Shown piece after piece: positions 1 to 7,404 of a stretch of 23,619 bases of DNA; within the stretch, counting starts at the first letter, position 1, and every line of letters starts with the position of its first letter. The stretch is from CAYONZ01 sp964405465 (GTDB taxonomy: Bacteria; Bdellovibrionota; Bdellovibrionia; Bdellovibrionales; JAMPXM01). Below the pieces are notes generated by a model. That model saw only the letters and a list, made by a program, of their open reading frames with translations, ran no database searches and was not told where the DNA came from. Location: positions 1 to 23,619 of the forward strand of contig CAYONZ010000049.1 in assembly GCA_964405465.1 (NCBI GenBank), given 5' to 3'. A program made the position numbers and the translations under genes.

Positions 1-1932
1 CCAGCCGAAACCAAAATCAATGTGCTTGGTAGTCTGATACTGGATGGAACGGACTACTGTGGTTTGAAAGCTGGAGCCATCGTTGTTTCGCAAAATGTAA
101 TTGCCAATGGGTCTGGCTGTGGGTTTGCTTATCGCGGATGGTCCGCCAATGAATCGTCGCTTGCGCAAATTGTTTTGAGCGGGGGAGCGACTTCGAGCGT
201 TCAAAGTGTGGGTACCAAAGGGCATATTCCAAATCTTATTGTCAATAAAAGTGCGGGGACTTCTGTTGTACTTGATGATGTTCACGTCGTGGGTTCGTAT
301 CGATGGATTTCTGGTGATGTCTCGATGACCTTACGTAAAACTTTGACTATTGCGCGCGGAGTTGATCTTTCAGATGTTTATGATCTCACGCGCGCAATAT
401 TTGGTGGGCCGACAACTGATCAGTGGCCAATTAACGGGGTGAGTCCTTGGAATGGTTGGATTAAAACAGCTTTCGGTGCGAGCAATCGATATGAATCGGT
501 CGTGCTGACCAATTACTTTGGTACCAGTGCTTTGAAAAAAGTTGGAGTGACAGAGGCGCTATTTAGTACCGATCTTTTGACGAAAAATTTTGCGGTGGAT
601 ATTGATGACTCCTCGATATTGGTTCCCGGGTTTTGGTTCGCTATTAAAAACTCCCAGAGTACAACGCGCATGGGGTTGTTGTCGAAGGCTGGTACCAATT
701 TAAAAATTAATATTGAAGGCAATCTCAATGTTAAGGCCCATGTTTTTAGTGAAGATAGCAACTCCGTTGCAACAAATCCAAGGGTGATCTTCAATTTTGT
801 TGGTGCTGCAGATTCATGGGCGATATTTACAGCTCCCTGGGATGGCTTCTTCGGTGTTTACAATCCCTATGTGCAGGGGTCGATGGTACATATTGATAAA
901 ACTGGTGGAGCTGTGATTTTTTCAGGTGAACCGGTATTAGTCGACTATGAACTGATTCGTGGCAGTGTAGACTTTGTGAGCAATGCTACGACTGTCCATT
1001 GGGTGGGTACAAGTTATCCGTATGACGGGTACAGCAGTTGGTATTCACCAGCAGCCTACGGTCGAGGATCGCACTTTAAATTTCCTGACTCCAATCCAGT
1101 CGGTCAGAACTGTTTCAATAATTTGAACATAGAATACAATTCACAGTTTTCTTACGGAGGAAAACTTCTTGTTGGACCAGTGTGTGTGAAGGGTGATCTC
1201 ACGTTTGCAAACACCTTAAAAAATACAGGAGTGAGCGGTAATGGCGTAGCAGGTTGTAGTGCCTCGGGGCCGACCAACCTGTATTGTGGTATTCAGTTGA
1301 CCAACGAGTACAATGTTTTTGGTGGTGCGGGTTTAGGTGCGATACCTGATACGAGTGAATTGATTCTCTATCGAAATCTCGTGGTGAGCGGTGATATGGT
1401 GTGGGCTGTGATTCGAAAGCTTCGGTGGCTCGGAAGTTTTGATTCGCGAATCACTGTGATCAATGGCGGATTTGGTGTGGGGTCCTCTAGTCCTAATTGG
1501 ACCGGTAATGCGGGGGATGGATCGTTTGAAGTAAATAAGCTTGGTTTACTTGCTATTACCGCGCCAGTCGCAGGGATACGGGATCTGCGTATTCTTGCGG
1601 GCGAGGTTCGCCTAAATGGAAACTCATTGACACTCAATGCTTCGACTCCACAGACAGGCTGGTTGGGAAATCCGTATAATAATCGAATCTATGATACAAC
1701 ATTTGGAACGGGGATTTCCGATTTGACCCACGTCTTGGTAGGCGCTTCAGCAAAGCTAACACTTCGGGGAGCAACCCTCGATGCGGGAAATATTGCAGTT
1801 CAACCAGGTGGAAAGATTAGTCTGGGCGGAGGGTCTGTGGTTCAAACAGCAACCTATGTTGTTGGGGGGAGTGGAACCGCGCCTCGCCGAACGAGCCCAG
1901 CGCCGCTGACCTCTAGTGAGATCATTCCCTAA
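1..1932 (+). CDS. 3' part of a large secreted beta-rich (solenoid-like) surface protein
   Basis: The reading frame is open from the first base, so the gene begins left of the window; 643 residues are visible. A GTG at 22 is in frame but is only an internal codon. The protein is rich in Gly, Ser, Thr, Asn and Val, with short alternating strands and turns (for example LILDGTDYCG, GAVIFSGEPV, LRLNGN-like segments), as in right-handed beta-helix or other beta-solenoid surface proteins. Sparse Cys residues lie in Gly/Ser-rich loops (DYCG, GSGCG, AGCSASG, LYCG) and could form disulfides outside the cytoplasm. I see no membrane segment, sortase motif or terminal aromatic beta-barrel signal; the C-terminus is Pro/Ser/Thr-rich. 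I do not recognise the family. It is probably unrelated to the lipid locus, from which a minus-strand block separates it. Coding status is secure, function is not. Confidence 0.7.
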   Translation, partial: PAETKINVLGSLILDGTDYCGLKAGAIVVSQNVIANGSGCGFAYRGWSANESSLAQIVLSGGATSSVQSVGTKGHIPNLIVNKSAGTSVVLDDVHVVGSYRWISGDVSMTLRKTLTIARGVDLSDVYDLTRAIFGGPTTDQWPINGVSPWNGWIKTAFGASNRYESVVLTNYFGTSALKKVGVTEALFSTDLLTKNFAVDIDDSSILVPGFWFAIKNSQSTTRMGLLSKAGTNLKINIEGNLNVKAHVFSEDSNSVATNPRVIFNFVGAADSWAIFTAPWDGFFGVYNPYVQGSMVHIDKTGGAVIFSGEPVLVDYELIRGSVDFVSNATTVHWVGTSYPYDGYSSWYSPAAYGRGSHFKFPDSNPVGQNCFNNLNIEYNSQFSYGGKLLVGPVCVKGDLTFANTLKNTGVSGNGVAGCSASGPTNLYCGIQLTNEYNVFGGAGLGAIPDTSELILYRNLVVSGDMVWAVIRKLRWLGSFDSRITVINGGFGVGSSSPNWTGNAGDGSFEVNKLGLLAITAPVAGIRDLRILAGEVRLNGNSLTLNASTPQTGWLGNPYNNRIYDTTFGTGISDLTHVLVGASAKLTLRGATLDAGNIAVQPGGKISLGGGSVVQTATYVVGGSGTAPRRTSPAPLTSSEIIP

Positions 1933-1984
1933 AGCTATGCAAAAATTTAGGGCAGAACTGGCTTGCTAGCGGGTTAAACAAAAA

Positions 1985-2593
1985 CTATTTGCAATTTCCG
2001 GTTCGGGTGGCAGAAAAATTTGCTTCGATCGTCAATGGGCTCTGGGGATTTTGATCCATCTTGTAATTTCCATCGAAACTTGTTTCGTTGATGTGCAGTC
2101 TTCCGGGCAGTTTAAACTTTTCAGGGCATTGCACATCAATTAGGAAATCATTTTTTTTGTTTCCATCGTTTGCGACAACAGTTTTGCAGCGGTTGTCATC
2201 GGAGATCTTTTGCATGAAAGATCCGCTGGTGAAATCTTCTTTGGTTAGGCAAATGCTCTTTTTAAGGATCTTGGGTGGTAAAAGATTTGATTGTGGGGCC
2301 GCGCTCGGTTTAATTTTAGCCATTTGGTTTTGTCGTGCCAGCTGAACTTGCTGCTCAGGATTTAGCTTTGTTGGGTCAATTTTATTTTTCGGTGTGCCTC
2401 CCAGAGATTGGGGGCCTTGGTTCTGTTTGACCTCCAAATGAAAATGCGTCTGGTACTTCCCCTCTTTGAATTTGAGGTCGGTCATATTGAGTGAAGCTTG
2501 CGCGTGGGCTTGTTGCAAATTAAAAGTTGCAACTAATGCTATCGAGCTGAGGACGATCGATTTTATCAGGAAGGTTCTTGGGTATTTCATCAT
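1985..2593 (-). CDS. Small periplasmic protein, DUF3617-like
   Basis: 202 residues. The N-terminus has basic residues, a hydrophobic run (residues about 10-26) and an AHA-QA junction, a typical Sec signal peptide. After a Gln/Pro/Lys-rich linker the C-terminal half carries ICLTKEDF, DNRCKTVV, DVQCPEKF and a terminal TGNC. Four Cys in this spacing, with a C-L-T-x-E-D opening, resemble DUF3617 periplasmic proteins, whose function is not established. Two Met codons stand in tandem at 2593 and 2590; a GGAG-type ribosome site about 8-10 bases upstream serves either. It converges on the surface-protein gene with 52 bases between them. No sequence link to the lipid genes is seen. The family call is moderate, the periplasmic location good. 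Confidence 0.65.
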   Translation of the reverse strand: MMKYPRTFLIKSIVLSSIALVATFNLQQAHAQASLNMTDLKFKEGKYQTHFHLEVKQNQGPQSLGGTPKNKIDPTKLNPEQQVQLARQNQMAKIKPSAAPQSNLLPPKILKKSICLTKEDFTSGSFMQKISDDNRCKTVVANDGNKKNDFLIDVQCPEKFKLPGRLHINETSFDGNYKMDQNPQSPLTIEANFSATRTGNCK

Positions 2594-2770
2594 GATGGGC
2601 CACTCCGGTCTTGCGTTTCAATCAGGGTAGCAGTTGTATGGGAGTGATGGCAAGGCACGGTTCATGTGGTGGAGTGTGGATTTTTTGGGTTGGTCTCGCA
2701 AGGTTATTTTCGTTGGCACCGATTCAGTGTTTTTCATGCTCTGGTCTAGACAGATATCTTAGGGTATCCC

Positions 2771-3256
2771 TTATTCTTTGAACTGATTTTTTTCATTAAG
2801 TGAAATGAGGCTTTCTAGAAAGGCAGATTGATCTGACTTTTTGATAGCCGAGAAATACTCCTCGTCGGCACTTTCCACAGCGATCACTGCCTTTTTGAGT
2901 ATGTTCTTTGCCTCTCGCGTGAGGTCAAGAGTGAAGGCTCGGCCATCATCGGGATGAGCTTTTTTGGTTAAGAGTTTTTTTTCTTTGAGTAACTTGACCA
3001 CATCCGAAACCATCATCTTGTCCATCGATAGTTGTTCTGCGACAAATTGTTGCGTGATGTGCTTTTGCGTGGGTGTATGGTAGCCAATGGCGGCCATGAT
3101 CGCGTATTGCACTTGGGTGATGCCGTAGATTTCGAGAGCTTGTTTGATTTTGCGCTGCCAGAGTTGATAGGCCCTCCAAAAGAGAAGGCCTGGACTGAAC
3201 ACATCTTTGGCATAACGAGAGTTTTCAAGTGGTGAGAGATTGGTTTTGTTTTTCAT
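2771..3256 (-). CDS. MarR-family transcriptional regulator
   Basis: 161 residues, the usual MarR length. It has an N-terminal dimerisation helix (about 20-45), a winged helix-turn-helix (about 50-110) including ITQVQYAIMAAIG and the recognition segment MDKMMVSDVVKLLKEKKLL, and the wing signature HPDDGRA (D103 to R106). MarR dimers bind short palindromes and are released by small ligands, often lipids or phenolics. The start overlaps the stop of the SRPBCC gene by 4 bp (ATGA), so the two are translationally coupled in one operon. The operon promoter is overlaid by a perfect 26-bp palindrome (3828-3853), which suggests autoregulation and control of the divergent carboxyltransferase operon. Family call is strong; the target is inferred. 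Confidence 0.88.
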   Translation of the reverse strand: MKNKTNLSPLENSRYAKDVFSPGLLFWRAYQLWQRKIKQALEIYGITQVQYAIMAAIGYHTPTQKHITQQFVAEQLSMDKMMVSDVVKLLKEKKLLTKKAHPDDGRAFTLDLTREAKNILKKAVIAVESADEEYFSAIKKSDQSAFLESLISLNEKNQFKE

Positions 3257-3699
3257 GCTAACTGCTTAAGATCTCTCGCTCTTTTCACCATTGCATGTGC
3301 TTGGGTCTCGAGTCCGTCGGCGATTCCTTGACCGACTAATTTTCTCCATAAGAACGCCAGAGGCCCTTCAATGCGAATGGTGTGAGTGAACTCAAGACCA
3401 TTTGTTGTCTCTTGCATTTCATGAATGCCATACATTTTAGCCAGAGGGAATTGAGTTAAATCTGTGAATCCTTTGTTGGGTTCAACCTTATAGAGTTGAA
3501 TTTTCACCTTAGGGCCACCTTTGGGGCGAAGAGTGAACTGAGTTCCAGATGCAAATGGTCCGTGCAATTGGGCGAATTCGAGTTCTTTATCCCAGGTGTT
3601 CCATTCGGCGACATTTTCAAGCACACGCCAGATGTCTTCTTTCTTTAGATCTTGAATCGTCATTTTATGGGTTTGTTCCCAGGTCTTTTTGAAGTTCAT
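3253..3699 (-). CDS. SRPBCC (START/polyketide-cyclase fold) small-molecule-binding protein
   Basis: 148 residues from the chosen ATG at 3699, which has AGGAG seven bases upstream. An in-frame ATG at 3714 would add five residues but lies upstream of that ribosome site, so it is not preferred. Features match the SRPBCC fold: N-terminal strand, KKEDIWRVLENVAEWNTWDKEL (the usual x-x-V-W-x-v-l-x-D-x-x-x-Y-x-x-W region), alternating strands around residues 50-110, and a long C-terminal helix after GPLAFLWRKLVGQGIADGLE. Such proteins bind hydrophobic ligands; some are cyclases and many have unknown roles. It is the first gene of the operon with MarR, as is often seen for ArsR- or MarR-linked SRPBCC proteins. 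It could sense or bind the lipid product, which is inference. Confidence 0.8.
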   Translation of the reverse strand: MNFKKTWEQTHKMTIQDLKKEDIWRVLENVAEWNTWDKELEFAQLHGPFASGTQFTLRPKGGPKVKIQLYKVEPNKGFTDLTQFPLAKMYGIHEMQETTNGLEFTHTIRIEGPLAFLWRKLVGQGIADGLETQAHAMVKRARDLKQLA

Positions 3700-3799
3700 A
3701 AAATCTCCTATCATTTTTTAAAACTCGGTTTGAAATTCGCTGGCAAAAGGCGCAAACGAATTCAATAATTGAGTTAGATATTGCTCCTACCTTTTGAAA

Positions 3800-3830
3800 C
3801 TATCTAGGTTTTACCAGACGACCTAGATAG
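3800..3830. promoter_or_regulatory. Second inverted repeat adjoining the operator
   Basis: CTATCTAGGT (3800-3809) and its exact reverse complement ACCTAGATAG (3821-3830) are separated by 11 bases. The outer hexamer TATCTA/TAGATA is shared with the half-sites of the 26-bp palindrome, whose left end it touches. It may be an auxiliary binding site for the same regulator, on the minus strand immediately downstream of the predicted -10, or a hairpin in the 5' leader of the SRPBCC-marR transcript. Confidence 0.5.
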
Positions 3831-3853
3831 ATAGTAAGTTAACTTACTATCTA
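3828..3853. promoter_or_regulatory. Perfect 26-bp palindrome, probable MarR operator
   Basis: Each half-site is TAGATAGTAAGTT, and the right arm is its exact reverse complement with no central spacer (symmetry axis between 3840 and 3841). A dyad of this length in the divergent intergenic region next to a MarR gene, overlying the spacer and -10 of the marR-operon promoter, is the expected position for an autorepressor site. The identity of the bound protein is inferred from proximity. Confidence 0.7.
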
Positions 3854-3859
3854 AGTCAA
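3831..3859 (-). promoter_or_regulatory. Sigma70-type promoter for the SRPBCC-marR operon
   Basis: Read on the minus strand there is TTGACT (3859-3854) as -35, a spacer of exactly 17 bases, and TACTAT (3836-3831) as -10. This is the best promoter match in the intergenic region and lies about 130 bases upstream of the chosen ATG at 3699. The spacer and -10 are entirely inside the 26-bp palindrome, so a dimeric repressor bound there would block RNA polymerase. No equally good promoter was found on the plus strand for the divergent carboxyltransferase operon. Confidence 0.6.
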
Positions 3860-3886
3860 GTGGAATTTAAGCTGTGCCATTTTGCG

Positions 3887-3913
3887 TGACCTAAGGCACT
3901 GTTGACCCTAAGG
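3887..3913. repeat. Short direct repeat upstream of the carboxyltransferase gene
   Basis: TGACCTAAGG (3887-3896) recurs as TGACCCTAAGG (3903-3913), 16 bases apart and on the same face to within about half a helical turn of two turns. It lies between the palindrome and the carboxyltransferase start. It could be a binding site for another regulator or chance; the evidence is limited to the repeat itself. Confidence 0.25.
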
Positions 3914-4025
3914 AAATCGGTGTTTCGACTGAGGTAGAGTTTTGACGTCTAGGTTTGTCTTTTGCCAAACAAGCTGGACTGCCCAAAGAGCTCAAGGCGT
4001 TTCAAAATGGAACGAAGGAGATACT

Positions 4026-5453
4026 ATGGTGGCCCTTCGTAGACCTGAAGAATGGATTGAGCGATTGATTGATGCTGATACTTTTGTACCTCTCTTGCCA
4101 TCGAAAGAGGGGCGGGTTGGTTTTGGTGATGAGGTGATCACTGGATTTGCCAAAGTATCAGGGCGTCCGATTGCCTTGTTTGTCAACGATCCCCAGGTGA
4201 AGCAAGGTTATGTGACCTCAAAAGGTGCAATTAAAATTCGTCGTCTGATGGATCGAACTCTTGAGCTTGGAATTCCTCTTGTTGCTCTTTTGAATTCTCC
4301 GGGGGTGTCGGTAGAAGAAGGGGCTGCCAGTGGTGATGAGTATGCAAGTGTCTTGATGGGACATTGTGAGCTTTCAGGTGTTGTGCCACAGCTCGCAGGT
4401 GTCATGGGTGCCAACATTGGGGCTCCCGCGTATTCGGCAACCCTGATGGATCTCAGTTTTTTTAGCCGACTTCGTTCGTACATTTGTGTCAGTGGACCTG
4501 GCGTGGTTTTGCAAGCTCTCGGTGAAAAAGCCACCTACCAAGAATTGGGTGGCTCCGCGATGCATGCTTCAAAAACAGGGCTCGCGCATTTTGTTGATGC
4601 GACCATGGACATTCAACTGCAGAGAATGCGGTGGATTTTGGATTTCTTACCTTCTAACTTTCGCGAAGATCCCCCCAAGCGAACGGCACGTGAACCGCGA
4701 CAGAAATTACCGCATATTCCGAGCGAGCCAGAAGTGGGATTCGATGTGAATGAACTCATTGGTGCGCTTGTCGATGATTCGGAATGGATGGAGTATGCTG
4801 CTGATTTTGGACCATCAATGGTCAACGCCTTTGCCTATATGGGAGGTCATGCTGTGGGCGTGGTGGCCAATCAGAGTTTGCATCTCAGCGGAGCACTTGA
4901 TTGCGAGGCTTCACAAAAGACCGCGCGCTTTGTGCGGCTTTGTGATTCTTATAATATTCCAATTGTGACTTTAATCGATGCGCCAGGATTTATGCCTGGA
5001 GTTCAGCAAGAGCAACTCGGTATTTTACGTCAAGGGGCATTGTTATGTCAGGCGATGTACACCAAGGTTCCTAAGCTCAGTGTGACTTTTCGCAAGTGCT
5101 ATGGTGCTTCGGCGATTGTTTTGGGTCAGACTCTCAAATGGAAAGGTGATTTAACCTTGGCACTCGAGACATCACGTTTAGCCGTGATGGGATTTCATGC
5201 GGCAAAAGATGTTGTCTACCGAGAAGAGCTACAAGCTTGTGCTCACGACGCCGAACAAACCAAGGCTAAGATCAACGAACTCAAAAACAGATACTACCGA
5301 GACTACGAAGATCCACAGTTGGCCTATCGTTTGGGTCTGATCGACGAGGTCATACCAATAGAGAAATTGCGAGCGACGTTTATTCGCCACCTTGATTTGG
5401 TTGAGCGAAAACGAGATCGAAAACGTGAGCCGGTGCGCGGAGTGTTTCCGTGA
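4026..5453 (+). CDS. Acyl-CoA carboxyltransferase (PccB/MccB/AccD-type beta subunit)
   Basis: 475 residues. It transfers CO2 from carboxybiotin to the alpha carbon of an acyl-CoA. The two crotonase-fold halves are visible: the N half with NSPGVSVEEGA (from N90, equivalent to the S-G-G-A-R-x-x-E-G loop) and MGANIGAPAYSAT (127-138), and the C half with DAPGFMPGVQQE (318-329), GILRQGA and RKCYGASAI (356-364). All are hallmark PCC/MCC/AccD4-type positions. The N-terminus is about 40 residues shorter than usual. I chose ATG 4026 because AAGGAG ends five bases upstream; the longer frame from TTG 3942 lacks a ribosome site and conserved sequence. It overlaps the next gene by GTGA. The biotin carboxylase and BCCP partners are encoded 6.5-10 kb downstream, so a complete carboxylase is local. 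Substrate (acetyl, propionyl or long-chain acyl-CoA) cannot be read from sequence. Confidence 0.88.
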   Translation: MVALRRPEEWIERLIDADTFVPLLPSKEGRVGFGDEVITGFAKVSGRPIALFVNDPQVKQGYVTSKGAIKIRRLMDRTLELGIPLVALLNSPGVSVEEGAASGDEYASVLMGHCELSGVVPQLAGVMGANIGAPAYSATLMDLSFFSRLRSYICVSGPGVVLQALGEKATYQELGGSAMHASKTGLAHFVDATMDIQLQRMRWILDFLPSNFREDPPKRTAREPRQKLPHIPSEPEVGFDVNELIGALVDDSEWMEYAADFGPSMVNAFAYMGGHAVGVVANQSLHLSGALDCEASQKTARFVRLCDSYNIPIVTLIDAPGFMPGVQQEQLGILRQGALLCQAMYTKVPKLSVTFRKCYGASAIVLGQTLKWKGDLTLALETSRLAVMGFHAAKDVVYREELQACAHDAEQTKAKINELKNRYYRDYEDPQLAYRLGLIDEVIPIEKLRATFIRHLDLVERKRDRKREPVRGVFP

Positions 5454-7240
5454 AGTCAGAAAGAAAAGATTTGCTGGAGAGATTTGAAGCTTTGCTGGGT
5501 GATCCTTTGGATGAGCAAAATCCTCTGGGATTTGCTCAAGTCGTGGCGCTCGACTCGCGTGAGGAGTTTCCTGAAAAGGCACTTGAGATCTTTGATCGAA
5601 TTGGTCTCACCCGGCTTTTGGTTCCTCGAGAACTGGGTGGAGATCTCGAAGACTTTGAACAGCTGCTTGAAGTCTCGAGGGTGATTGGGCGAAGAGATTT
5701 GACCGCGGCCGTCGCGAAAGGCAAATGCATTTTGGGCGCACTCCCTATTTGGATGTTTGGTACCCCTGAACAAAAAACACGAGTCAGTGAAATCGTTTTG
5801 CACGGTGGTCTTTTAAGTCTGGGTTTAACTGAGAGAAAAAATGGCAGTGATCTGATGCTCACTTCGATGGAGGCTAAAGGCATTGCGAAGTCTAGCGATG
5901 AAGCTGAGATCGAAGCTTATTTGCTCTCAGGTGAAAAATGGCTCATCAACAATGCCACTCGTTGCAAAGCAATGACTGTTTTGGTTCGAACGTCGGCACA
6001 GGGTGGTCTTCGGGGATTGAGTCTATTCCTCTTTGATAAAGAGAATTGTCTCGGAAATTCTGACGGCTGTTCGGGAGCAGCCCCGCTTCCAAAAATTAAA
6101 CTACATGGTGTACGTGGCATGGATGTCAATGGTCTCTTGTTTCAGAATGTGAGAATTGAACCCCAGGCACTGCTCGGAAAAAAAGGCCACGGTCTGGAGA
6201 TGGCACTGAAGGTATTGCAGGTGTCACGTGTTTTGGCTTCGTCATTTTGTTTGGGAGCGGCCGAAACGGTTTTATCAGTGGTAAAAAAATTTTGTTTAGA
6301 ACGACAGCTTTATGGTTCCACTATTTTTGAAATGCCTGTTGTCAGGTCACGCCTTGTTTGTTCGCAGTTAGATTATATGCAAAGTGAAATTCTTTTGCGA
6401 GTGTACACTCGGGCGATACACCTGCTTCCCGAACAGATGAGTGTCTATTCGGCGATCGCTAAATTTCGCGTTCCAGAATTGACGGAGCGCCTTGTGCATC
6501 GATCTTGTGTCACATTGGGGGCGCGGTCGTTTTTACGTGAAGAGTTTATGAGTGGGATTGTTGAGAAAATTCGAAGAGACGTGGCAATTGTCGGTCTTTT
6601 TGACGGTAGCACCCAAGTGAATCTTTATGTGTTGGCAAGCCAGCTTAGAGCGCTTTGTCTTGCAAGAAATTCTGCAAGTTTTGATCGCCGTCGTGTTGAA
6701 AGCTTGGTCAATGCCAGCAGACTTCCGGCCGTTGATTATGGTAAAATCAATCTTACTAATCGTGGCCACGATGATATTATGAATTGGTTTGTTGACTTGG
6801 CGGCTGGCGGTGTAAATCGTTATCCGCGACTAGCGTCTCTGGTGAACGCAAAGGAAATGGTTGAAAATTTCGTATTAAAATTGAAAGTGCTGGATCGGCA
6901 GGTCTTAGAATCTCCAAGTGAAGAAAGAACCCAGACAGCCAAATTCTTTTCGTTTGCAGAGAGATATACAGTATTGCATTCTGCGGCGATTTTGTTCTTG
7001 TGCTTTGTTCATGATGCTGAAATTTCCGAGTCGGCCATGCGCTTAATGCTTGATGATATCCTTTTGGATTTGGATTCTTTCTCTGACGAGTCGCCAAGTT
7101 TACAGGAACCATTTTCAGAAAATTTAAACTCTGAACAATTGAGTTCGCAGTCATTAAAGTCACAGCAATCAAGAGAGAAATTAAACCTGAGGCTTTCCTT
7201 CGCTGAACGGGAGTCACTCATCCAGAATTTCGCACTTTAA
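5450..7240 (+). CDS. Acyl-CoA dehydrogenase-like flavoprotein with C-terminal extension
   Basis: 596 residues, against about 380-400 for a classical ACAD. Residues 1-400 follow the family: VPRELGG near 60, GTPEQK near 105, LTERKNGSD (126-134, usual TEPxxGSD flavin loop, with Pro replaced by Arg), EKWLINNA, and the helical C domain. The catalytic loop, normally Y-E-G-T, reads F384-D385-G-S-T, so the usual Glu base is replaced by Asp. Residues about 415-596 form a helical extension I cannot assign, ending in a Ser/Glu/Leu-rich tail. The GTG start overlaps the carboxyltransferase stop (GTGA) with GGAG seven bases upstream, so expression is coupled. Likely role: introduction of an alpha,beta double bond, or another reaction on an acyl-CoA or acyl-ACP. 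The extension and altered loop make a specialised function likely, and a catalytically weak role possible. Confidence 0.8.
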   Translation: MKSERKDLLERFEALLGDPLDEQNPLGFAQVVALDSREEFPEKALEIFDRIGLTRLLVPRELGGDLEDFEQLLEVSRVIGRRDLTAAVAKGKCILGALPIWMFGTPEQKTRVSEIVLHGGLLSLGLTERKNGSDLMLTSMEAKGIAKSSDEAEIEAYLLSGEKWLINNATRCKAMTVLVRTSAQGGLRGLSLFLFDKENCLGNSDGCSGAAPLPKIKLHGVRGMDVNGLLFQNVRIEPQALLGKKGHGLEMALKVLQVSRVLASSFCLGAAETVLSVVKKFCLERQLYGSTIFEMPVVRSRLVCSQLDYMQSEILLRVYTRAIHLLPEQMSVYSAIAKFRVPELTERLVHRSCVTLGARSFLREEFMSGIVEKIRRDVAIVGLFDGSTQVNLYVLASQLRALCLARNSASFDRRRVESLVNASRLPAVDYGKINLTNRGHDDIMNWFVDLAAGGVNRYPRLASLVNAKEMVENFVLKLKVLDRQVLESPSEERTQTAKFFSFAERYTVLHSAAILFLCFVHDAEISESAMRLMLDDILLDLDSFSDESPSLQEPFSENLNSEQLSSQSLKSQQSREKLNLRLSFAERESLIQNFAL

Positions 7241-7404
7241 AAGTCTCGCTCTTGGGGCAAGATCGGGGCAATTCCCTTATTCGGCCTCAGTGTTTAACTT
7301 TTGGTCGGCGCCTGGGTGGCAGGCCCTGTGGAATGTGGTTTATTGAAGCTGGAGAGGTATTTACTTGGCGATCGACGGCATGTTTTTTGGAGTATTTGTC
7401 GTTT

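Noticed and set aside
3942..4025. TTG-initiated N-terminal extension of the carboxyltransferase
   Set aside because: ATG 4026 has AAGGAG at ideal spacing, while the extension has no ribosome site and no family-like sequence.
7252..7404. TTG-initiated N-terminal extension of the FAAL
   Set aside because: The extra about 50 residues (Arg/Gly/Cys-rich) do not resemble FAAL N-termini and no ribosome site precedes the TTG; it reads like translated leader DNA.
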